A DNA stretch of 57,049 bases from contig JAPYSU010000018.1 in NCBI GenBank assembly GCA_029936425.1, forward strand, positions 1 to 57,049, in the 5' to 3' direction. Numbering within the stretch: the first letter of the stretch is position 1; every line of letters starts with the position of its first letter. Under the pieces are notes generated by a model. The model made no database searches and was not told where the DNA came from. It saw only the letters and a list, made by a program, of their open reading frames with translations. The stretch comes from Litorimonas sp. Its GTDB lineage: Bacteria > Pseudomonadota > Alphaproteobacteria > Caulobacterales > Maricaulaceae. Shown piece after piece: positions 51,498-57,049 of the stretch. The position numbers were made by a program, and so were the translations under genes.

Positions 51498-51887
51498 CTA
51501 TCCGTTTTGCCTGACGGCATCGGGCGAAATCGGTTTGAATTTCTCCAGAAAATATTCTTTGAGATAGAATTTTTCGACTATGTCATCGATATAGACGCCG
51601 ACTTCACTTCTTAAACGGTCCTGATCTATCAGGCTCGAGATAATTGCTATATCCGCATTTCCCTTATGAGGGGCAATAATAGGAAGCGTGTTTTTAGCTG
51701 ATATGCCCCGAGGCAATAAATTATCCAGTAATATCAAATCATATGATTTTGACTTCAGGTGCTCCAAGGCCTGATTAACGTTAAGCGCAAAGTCGAGCTG
51801 AAACCCCTTGCCAATTGTTTTGCGCAAGGCGAGATCGACTAGTTTCGCTTCAATTTTTTCGTCGTCTATGAGTAAGATATTTATCAT
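51498..51887 (-). CDS. Single-domain response regulator (divergent receiver)
   Basis: The 129-residue protein is one CheY-like receiver. Acidic pair DD near 8-9, phospho-acceptor aspartate in LILLDNLLPRG near 54, serine of the switch in AIISSLID and the conserved lysine in VEKFYLKE are all present. The usual PGMDG loop is replaced by LPRGIS. There is no output domain, so it acts by protein contact or as a phospho-relay. A TTG start at 51899 is possible, but the ATG at 51887 matches the family. It pairs with the adjacent kinase and is a paralogue of the receiver at 54067. Confidence 0.86.
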   Translation of the reverse strand: MINILLIDDEKIEAKLVDLALRKTIGKGFQLDFALNVNQALEHLKSKSYDLILLDNLLPRGISAKNTLPIIAPHKGNADIAIISSLIDQDRLRSEVGVYIDDIVEKFYLKEYFLEKFKPISPDAVRQNG

Positions 51888-51911
51888 GGCGTTTTTCAAA
51901 TAGTCTAATGG

Positions 51912-52328
51912 TTAAGCAGCATAGCGCCATTGCTGCGCGACATAAGTTATGAGCCGTCTTTCATCGCTTTGTAAGTCCCCGTCACACTTTGCAATAGATT
52001 GCATGGCTCGGATAATTGTTAACTTGTCTTCGACCTCATCAAGGTGGTTCATGTGAAACTTGATCGCCCGCTCTTCATGCCCCGTCAGAACGCGTTGCAT
52101 AACCTCTTCCCGATTAAGCATGAACCAGTCTTTGAGCATCATATCCGTTAGAATTAAATTCGGACTCAAGATTGATTTGACGCGTTTCGTCATGAAAGCA
52201 AACATCGCCATTTCTTCCTGATAGATCCGCTTTTTGGACAATATGACATACATGAATATTTTAAAGATATGCTGCCATTTAGAAGCGGCAAGTTCTTCTG
52301 TCTCAAATTTAGGGGGTACCTGAAACAC
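51912..52328 (-). CDS. TerB-like protein
   Basis: The 138-residue helical protein ends with IAKCDGDLQSDERRLITYVAQ (near 112-132 overall), the D-G-x-x-x-x-x-E pattern of the TerB/DjlA N-terminal fold that binds metal in tellurite-resistance proteins. The front part has basic helices and conserved-looking EEVMQRVLTGHEERAIKFH. It starts with GTG, with AAGGAG at ideal spacing. A CtrA box lies 41 bp upstream. It precedes the receiver-kinase pair by 24 bp, so it is probably the first gene of a three-gene operon. Confidence 0.68.
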   Translation of the reverse strand: MFQVPPKFETEELAASKWQHIFKIFMYVILSKKRIYQEEMAMFAFMTKRVKSILSPNLILTDMMLKDWFMLNREEVMQRVLTGHEERAIKFHMNHLDEVEDKLTIIRAMQSIAKCDGDLQSDERRLITYVAQQWRYAA

Positions 52329-52368
52329 TTCAGTCTCCTTCGCGATAATAAAAATTACTTTGAGCTCA

Positions 52369-52384
52369 TTAAATAAGGCTTAAC
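52369..52384. promoter_or_regulatory. CtrA box upstream of the TerB-receiver-kinase operon
   Basis: TTAA-ATAAGGC-TTAACC matches the CtrA consensus TTAA-N7-TTAA, 41 bp before the GTG start at 52328. Confidence 0.65.
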
Positions 52385-52409
52385 CGTGGCGTTAATTGTT
52401 ATACCCAAA

Positions 52410-52435
52410 CAAAAAAACCGCCCCTGGGGGCGGTT
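52410..52435 (-). terminator. Terminator after the small secreted protein gene
   Basis: A GC-rich stem AACCGCCCC/GGGGCGGTT (52416-52424/52427-52435) followed leftward by a T run on the minus strand. It separates the gene at 52484 from the CtrA box and operon to its left. Confidence 0.85.
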
Positions 52436-52483
52436 AAGTTGTGTGAGACCTTTATAGCAAAGGGCAGGGGTAAGTGAGGAAAT

Positions 52484-52846
52484 TTATTCTGAATACAAAT
52501 TAGGCATATCAGCACGGGATGTTTTTCGGGCAGATGGTCGTATAATTTTCATTGAGCCGTTTGAATAATTTGGAACTGCAATCACACCTTTCGTGCTTTT
52601 ACTTCGAATAACGCGGTTCTGCCCCGGTAAGGGCTCCCGGATAATACGTGTCTTGCGGGTGGAACGTGAGGACAACGTTTTAAGATTAGTGTATGGCGTT
52701 TGAACCAACTGGCTGCGACCTGATTGCGGCGCATAAGAATAGCTTGGTTCATATTGGCGCGAGGTTTCGATCGGGTTATTTGCAGCAGCACTTGCGGCGC
52801 TGCTCAACATAAATATCGAAACGAGAACGGGTTTTAAAATTTTCAT
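52484..52846 (-). CDS. Small secreted basic protein
   Basis: The 120-residue protein has a signal peptide (KPVLVSIFMLSSAASAAAN, cleavage near 22) and a mature part rich in Ser, Arg, Lys and Tyr (for example SSRSTRKTRIIREPLPGQN). No family is recognised. The frame is open to 52978, but GGAG lies six bases before the ATG at 52846 and the signal peptide begins there. Its high pI suggests binding of nucleic acid or acidic polymers in the periplasm or at the surface. Confidence 0.68.
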   Translation of the reverse strand: MKILKPVLVSIFMLSSAASAAANNPIETSRQYEPSYSYAPQSGRSQLVQTPYTNLKTLSSRSTRKTRIIREPLPGQNRVIRSKSTKGVIAVPNYSNGSMKIIRPSARKTSRADMPNLYSE

Positions 52847-53133
52847 TTTCGGCTCCATCACTCGCACTGTTTTCCTGGTTAAACTAATATCTATCAATGC
52901 GATGAAACTTAGATAGCTCAGCACAATTGACCCTAATCTGAACCAAACTAACAAAATCACTAATTTGCCTTTAACCATAACTATTCAGGTATGACTCAAT
53001 TAGTGTGCGCCCGATACTTTGTATATTTATCTTGGCCTATGGTCCTTAAATATCAAGGATTGAGTAATTAAACGAATAAATCAAAAAAAGAGTAAACATA
53101 AAATTAACCATGATCTCTTTTTCAAACCTTGAA

Positions 53134-53147
53134 AAAACCTAGGTTTT
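53134..53147. repeat. 14-bp perfect palindrome in the AT-rich control region
   Basis: AAAACCTAGGTTTT is a perfect palindrome, directly followed by ATTAGGTTT, a half-copy. It lies 184 bp upstream of the ParB-like gene, in the 484-bp gap 52847-53330, where otherwise only promoters, a TTAACC half-site and a CtrA box are seen. Confidence 0.55.
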
Positions 53148-53200
53148 ATTAGGTTTGTCCACATCCGAATATGGCGCAACATAGATGAGCCATGTGAATA

Positions 53201-53216
53201 TTAAGTTATAATTAAC
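53201..53216. promoter_or_regulatory. CtrA box upstream of the ParB-like gene
   Basis: TTAA-GTTATAA-TTAAC fits the CtrA consensus exactly, 115 bp before the ATG at 53331. Confidence 0.7.
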
Positions 53217-53330
53217 TTTCTTTGTCGGCTTCCGTTCATTTTCGAGACAATAGGAGCAAAGTCGGGCCCGTTAGGAGCGGGACATCAAACAAATTGTGGA
53301 AATCGACAAAATAATTTTGGGAATAAGCAA

Positions 53331-54035
53331 ATGACATTAATTCATATACCAACCCGTAAATTGACAGGGTCATCAAAATTTAAATTTTACATTCAACGGC
53401 TTTCTACTTCCGAAGAAATTAAAGCTCTAGCCAGAACAATTCAGCAAGACGGATTATTGAACCCTCTGCTAGTCATGAAAAGTGATCTTCAGTACATCGT
53501 CCTGGACGGCAGAAAACGCCTTGAGGCCATCTTTTATCTTCAGAGACTAAAAAAACTACCCCGAACATTAACGTCTGTGCCATGCATCATATCGGATCAA
53601 GAGCCTGCCGATAATGAAAATGAAGAGCTCCCGTTTGTACCATCTGAATATGACCTCAGCACAATGATTATGAGCGCTTATCACAACGGATTTGATCATA
53701 AGGCGATTTCAGATCGCTTTCAATGTTCTGAGAAGACTATAGTACAAGCTCTGTGTCTCGAACGCCTGGATGACAAAATCAAAAACCTTTTTTCCAAGGG
53801 CTTGCTCACATTGGAACAGATCTCTGCGTTCGCCACTCTTCCCAATAAAGCTTCGCAGTGGCGCCTCTTGGAAACGATTGGTCCCTTTGCTTCCCATAAA
53901 GATATCATTGAGGCTATTTCGGCAGGGGAAGCCGTTCTCAACCTGCCTAATGGCGAGACGCTTATATTGCCAAGCCGCCACTCGCCCGCCGCTGCACCAA
54001 AGCGTTACCGCGAAACAGAGAAAGAAGCCGCCTAG
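53331..54035 (+). CDS. Orphan ParB-like nuclease-domain protein
   Basis: The 234-residue protein has an N-terminal ParB/Srx domain (about 5-90): EEIKALARTIQQDGLLNPLLV, then VLDGRKRLEAIFYLQ, where the usual GERR box is DGRKR. A helix-turn-helix part follows (DHKAISDRFQCSEKTIVQALCLERL near 125), then helices with LTLEQISAFATLP, in the order of true ParB and KorB proteins. No parA, centromere-like repeat or replication gene is near, so chromosome partition is unlikely. It may be a CTP-switch DNA-binding regulator. A CtrA box lies 115 bp upstream. Confidence 0.82.
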   Translation: MTLIHIPTRKLTGSSKFKFYIQRLSTSEEIKALARTIQQDGLLNPLLVMKSDLQYIVLDGRKRLEAIFYLQRLKKLPRTLTSVPCIISDQEPADNENEELPFVPSEYDLSTMIMSAYHNGFDHKAISDRFQCSEKTIVQALCLERLDDKIKNLFSKGLLTLEQISAFATLPNKASQWRLLETIGPFASHKDIIEAISAGEAVLNLPNGETLILPSRHSPAAAPKRYRETEKEAA

Positions 54036-54066
54036 GCTGCTTTGACCCCCGCCGGCCGCGTCATAT

Positions 54067-54429
54067 CTAAGGCAAGGGCGCGGCCAAAAAGGCCTTCAGA
54101 TCATTTTTATCTATAATTTCGTCGACACCAATTTCTTTCGCGCTTGTCAGATGCGGACTGTCCAGAGACGAGGAAATAGCAATTGTTTTCGCCTCTTGAA
54201 GATATTCTCGTATCTGCGGGAGCGTTTCCAGCAGGCTTGTGAAAGGCGACAGCCGGTCATCTAAAAAAATATAATCAAATGAGTTTTCTTTGAGGAACGC
54301 GATGGCGGTATTTATGTCGGAACAATAGCTGAGCTTCGTCTGAGAATTTTGACCGCTCTCAAGGAATTTTCTAAAAATTCGGTGTTCGATGGGATCATCA
54401 TCAATAAGGAGTATATGAAGCTCTGACAT
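54067..54429 (-). CDS. Single-domain response regulator (divergent receiver)
   Basis: The 120-residue receiver has ILLIDDDPIEH (acidic pocket near 10-12), phospho-acceptor aspartate in YIFLDDRLSP near 57, AISSSLD and the conserved lysine in EIIDKNDLKAF. As in the receiver at 51498, the PGMDG loop is missing and there is no output domain. The shared SSLD and GVDxIIxK-like segments show that the two are paralogues. It is convergent with the ParB-like gene (31-bp gap). Confidence 0.85.
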   Translation of the reverse strand: MSELHILLIDDDPIEHRIFRKFLESGQNSQTKLSYCSDINTAIAFLKENSFDYIFLDDRLSPFTSLLETLPQIREYLQEAKTIAISSSLDSPHLTSAKEIGVDEIIDKNDLKAFLAAPLP

Positions 54430-54504
54430 GGTCAGAGAGCCAACATTTTAGTTTGAATGCGTGTTTTGGGTAAGGACGATAGGAGACCGACGCTTTTCCG
54501 AACA

Positions 54505-54900
54505 TCAGGTCTCATACACGGCGTCAAATATTGTTTTCGCAAGCTCCCCATAGCCCAGGAACGAGTCAGGCTTGACCAGATATCCGTCGGCTCCGAATTT
54601 TTTGGCCATTTTTTTGTCGGAGGTCCCGTCGGAGCCAGAGACCATTATGACCGTATGGGTTTGCGTTTGGGAGTCGCCTCTGATCGCTTTCAATACTTCA
54701 AAACCGTCCATTCCAGGCATACGGATGTCCAACAAGGTGGCCATAGGACGTTCAGTCTGAATGGTCGACACGGCCTTGGCGCCGCCATCAAGCTCTATGA
54801 CTTCCATATCCGAGCGCACTTTCAAGAGCGCCTTCTTGATTAAAAGGCGGTCCGTTCTGTCGTCGTCAATAATAAGAATTTTTCCCATTAGAGCTCTCAT
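54505..54900 (-). CDS. Single-domain response regulator (CheY-like)
   Basis: This 131-residue receiver is canonical: IIDDDRTDR, the phospho-acceptor aspartate in LLDIRMPGMDGFE (near 57), MVSGSDG and YLVKPDS. It lacks an output domain. The start at 54900 overlaps the kinase stop by 4 bp (ATGA), so it is probably translated together with the PAS kinase; an ATG at 54888 is an alternative with a GAGAG site. It is the likely phosphorylation target of that kinase. Confidence 0.9.
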   Translation of the reverse strand: MRALMGKILIIDDDRTDRLLIKKALLKVRSDMEVIELDGGAKAVSTIQTERPMATLLDIRMPGMDGFEVLKAIRGDSQTQTHTVIMVSGSDGTSDKKMAKKFGADGYLVKPDSFLGYGELAKTIFDAVYET

Positions 54901-56369
54901 TTTATCGGCGGTGCAGCTTTTAGGGTAAACTCGAACTGGCTCCCTGGTGTTTGATGTTCAGTCATAGCTATGTGCCCGCCATGTAATGTAATGATTCGCT
55001 TACACAAAGCCAGTCCTACACCAGACCCTTCCCGATGTGAATGTGGTTTGGCGCGTCCGAATAAGTCAAAAATGTGCGGCGCAAAACAGGGGTCCACGCC
55101 GACACCATTATCAGAAACAAATATTTTCCATTCGCCATGTGATTTTTCCGCGCTGACATCAATTTTGACGGGCGTGTCCAATTGGCGGTATTTTATGGCA
55201 TTATCGATGAGGTTCGCAAGAACTTGCTCCAGCAAAAGTGCATCTCCCCGAACATATATCTTGTCTTCGGGAAGCGTAATCTTACCGCCGAGTTCCTCAA
55301 TGTCTGCCTCCCTTGAATTGACGACCTTTGTAATAATCTCGGAAAAATTAATATGGCCAATTTCTACGCCTTCGGGCGAAGATCTCATGAATTTCAAAAA
55401 GCTTTTAATCAGCCCCCTCATATGCTCAACACCGCCGCGAATTTCAGACAGATATTCTTTTTCGTCTGCTCCGATTTTATGACCGCATTCCTCTTCCAGC
55501 AGTTCGGCGAATATCCCGATATGCCGGAGTGGAGCCTGAAGGTCATGAGAGGTGAGAGACGCAAAATCATCCAGGTTTTTGTTAATTGATTTAAGCAGGG
55601 CTTCTTGTTCCTTGAGCTCCGTAATATCGCTTGAGACAACAAGTATACGCTTTTCGCCCGTAACCGGATGATTAAAAGGGATTTTATCGGTCTGTACCCA
55701 CCCCATGGTTCCGTCATTGGGAGTATATTTTTCTACGTGCCCCAAGAGGGGTTTACCCGAATTTATAACCTTTAAATCATCCTCGTGATAGGATTTGGCG
55801 CTGTCTCCGAACAAGTCATAGGTGTTAGCCCCTTCGACTGATTTAATATCCATTCCCATGGAGTCGGCGGCGGTTTCATTAAGCTGTAAAATTGTGTTTT
55901 TATCATCTTTATACCAGATTTTACAGGGCATAGAATCCAAGACCAGCCGCATTTCGGTCTGGAGAACTTCCAGATCCTGGTTCCGTTGTTCTAGTCTTTC
56001 GCTTAATTTAAATTCCGCTGTAATATCTCGGCCGGCTGATTGATATTCATAGACTTCGCCCGCCTCGTCATAGAGACCAATAATAGTCCATGAGAAAATT
56101 GTTTCCTTGCCAGTCGGGGAGATTCGCATGCTTCTTATTTGTGTCTTGGGCTTCTCTACGGTCAGTGACGCCAGACGATCTTTAACGCGCTGTTTTTGTC
56201 CCTTCTGGACAACCTCAATCAGGTCTGTTCCGACTAAATTGGTCCATTCCCCTCCAAAAAAATCAGCAAAAGACCTGTTCACGAACCGAATAATATAATT
56301 CGTATCGAAACGGCAAATAAGATCCGGGTGATTATCCAGAATGGAATGATATTCTTTGTGCATGTTCAT
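54897..56369 (-). CDS. Soluble double-PAS sensor histidine kinase
   Basis: The 490-residue protein has two PAS domains (about 3-120, with NHPDLICRFDTNYIIRFVN; and 135-262, with DSMPCKIWYKDDKNTILQLN) separated by a short coiled-coil (EQRNQDLEVLQ). The kinase part has the phospho-histidine in LTSHDLQAPLRHI near 277, N box NLIDNAIKY, G1 DNGVGVD and G2 GSGVGLALCKRI. No membrane segment is seen, so it senses a cytosolic or diffusible cue through its PAS pockets. Its HDL(K/Q)xPLR box matches that of the smaller kinase at 50791, so the two may be related. Confidence 0.93.
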   Translation of the reverse strand: MNMHKEYHSILDNHPDLICRFDTNYIIRFVNRSFADFFGGEWTNLVGTDLIEVVQKGQKQRVKDRLASLTVEKPKTQIRSMRISPTGKETIFSWTIIGLYDEAGEVYEYQSAGRDITAEFKLSERLEQRNQDLEVLQTEMRLVLDSMPCKIWYKDDKNTILQLNETAADSMGMDIKSVEGANTYDLFGDSAKSYHEDDLKVINSGKPLLGHVEKYTPNDGTMGWVQTDKIPFNHPVTGEKRILVVSSDITELKEQEALLKSINKNLDDFASLTSHDLQAPLRHIGIFAELLEEECGHKIGADEKEYLSEIRGGVEHMRGLIKSFLKFMRSSPEGVEIGHINFSEIITKVVNSREADIEELGGKITLPEDKIYVRGDALLLEQVLANLIDNAIKYRQLDTPVKIDVSAEKSHGEWKIFVSDNGVGVDPCFAPHIFDLFGRAKPHSHREGSGVGLALCKRIITLHGGHIAMTEHQTPGSQFEFTLKAAPPIK

Positions 56370-56417
56370 AGCAGGCTTTCTGACAGGCAGGTATGAGGCG
56401 ATCTGTTATCTAATTTA

Positions 56418-56624
56418 TTAATTTGAAGTGTCTGATTTGATAATTTTCTCATAAAGCAACAGGGTATTCATCAAGAGGTGAAGCTGCAGGTTTAATTGGG
56501 CGGAAAGCCTGTAAAACTCCTCTTCCGGTTTTGGAACCAGCGTGTCTGTTGTTTCTTCATATAGATTGTAACTTTCAGACGTATCCCTTTTGAGCGCTGT
56601 TGATTTTAATCTAAAACGAAGCAT
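56418..56624 (-). CDS. Small hypothetical protein
   Basis: The predicted 68-residue product is rich in charged residues, followed by a leucine-rich amphipathic helix (YRLSAQLNLQLHLLMNTLLL). A GTG start at 56648 would add eight residues, but it has no ribosome site; AAAAGAAAC precedes the ATG at 56624. It lies 48 bp upstream of the kinase gene on the same strand and could be a small regulator of it. No family is recognised. Confidence 0.45.
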   Translation of the reverse strand: MLRFRLKSTALKRDTSESYNLYEETTDTLVPKPEEEFYRLSAQLNLQLHLLMNTLLLYEKIIKSDTSN

Positions 56625-56649
56625 TGTTTCTTTTAAAAATGATTTCACG

Positions 56650-57049
56650 GGTCAAAGCCATAAGGATAAATTGCGAAGAAGCTTCGTCGCAGCCCCTTCA
56701 GAATTCTACCTTTGCGGGAATCTCTATAGGGACAAAATGATGAACCAGATTTGAATGAAAGCCCGCTTAAGGTTAACGGCGCATTAACCTTCAGGACAGG
56801 GTTAGAGTAAACTCAGACTGAGTTTCGATTAAACCCGAAGGCGCTGCCGGGGAGTCAGTCGCAAGTCATAAATTGGGGAAAATGGAGCGGGCGAAGTGCC
56901 GAACTTGGGGCGCAAGAAAAACCCCGGAACAAGTGGTGAGAAATATATTGCGGCGATGTCAAAGAGCGTGTCTTGAAATGAAGACGCGTTTTCTGTCCCA
57001 CTGCCCATCTTGGGGTCAGCTTTGGCGTTCGTCCTTGAATAAGGTGGAC
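56650..57049. other. Right-hand end of the window without a confident gene
   Basis: Apart from the CtrA box, this region holds a small G-rich hairpin region around 56905-56930 and an open frame from an ATG at 56882 to the end (56 codons, rich in Arg, Cys and Trp) that looks unlike a protein. A rightward gene may begin beyond the window. Confidence 0.4.
56773..56788. promoter_or_regulatory. CtrA box at the window end
   Basis: TTAA-CGGCGCA-TTAACC matches the CtrA consensus, 149 bp upstream of the small leftward gene. It could instead serve a gene to the right of the window. Confidence 0.65.

Noticed and set aside
56882..57049. Open frame running off the right end of the window
   Set aside because: Its translation is rich in Arg, Cys and Trp, starts in G-rich DNA and has no ribosome site; 56 codons are too few to support it.

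Overview
The window reads as chromosomal DNA of an alphaproteobacterium, most likely an aquatic, stalk- or prostheca-type lineage (Hyphomonadaceae/Maricaulales-like; the placement is inferred). Supporting signs are the gene order rsmB - rpe - heparinase II/III protein - purH, ATGA-coupled operons, three TTAA-N7-TTAA boxes of the CtrA cell-cycle regulator, three GGAAC-N16-TGTT/CGTT promoters of the EcfG general stress sigma factor, and a Caulobacter-like xylose locus with LacI-type operators. No rRNA, tRNA, CRISPR array, transposase or prophage gene was seen.

Layout. 1-9.4 kb: a multi-arm palindrome, a membrane-anchored CBS protein, rRNA methyltransferase RsmB, a secreted Ser/Tyr-rich protein, then rpe, a heparinase-like protein, a membrane nucleotide-sugar 4,6-dehydratase and purH. 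9.4-10.75 kb: a small AT-rich island with a three-armed palindrome, a winged-helix-like ORF, a perfect 15-bp inverted repeat and a HigBA-type toxin-antitoxin pair. 10.75-24.6 kb: housekeeping and envelope genes (ABA4-like membrane protein, glycine-zipper lipoprotein, LRAT-like hydrolase, MtgA, AraC-type membrane regulator, MscS channel, argG, glutamate dehydrogenase, flavin-dependent oxidoreductases, SDR, AlkB). 24.6-29.9 kb: dnaK with a clear RpoH promoter, a glycosyltransferase, dnaJ and a TPR-like secreted protein. 29.9-33.7 kb: an NhaC antiporter and two enzymes of uncertain substrate.

33.8-39.4 kb is an arginine succinyltransferase (AST) operon, astA-astB-M20 hydrolase-astD-glyoxalase. 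astC and astE are absent; the M20 hydrolase sits where a desuccinylase would be expected. 39.5-49.1 kb is a xylan/xylose utilisation locus: a lipoprotein GH10 xylanase, an amidohydrolase, xylA-xylB-GH3 glycosidase, and a divergent sugar/H+ symporter, with two palindromic operators in the divergent control region. The likely flow is xylan to xylo-oligosaccharides (GH10), to xylose (GH3), uptake (MFS), then xylulose 5-phosphate (XylA, XylB); Rpe at 3.2 kb would feed it into the pentose phosphate pathway.

49.2-57 kb holds an adenine/adenosine deaminase, a PRC-barrel stress protein with an EcfG promoter, and a dense signalling cluster: two soluble histidine kinases, three stand-alone receiver proteins (two of them divergent paralogues), a TerB-like protein, a small secreted basic protein and an orphan ParB-like protein, with three CtrA boxes among them. 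This cluster is the best candidate here for an undescribed regulatory system.
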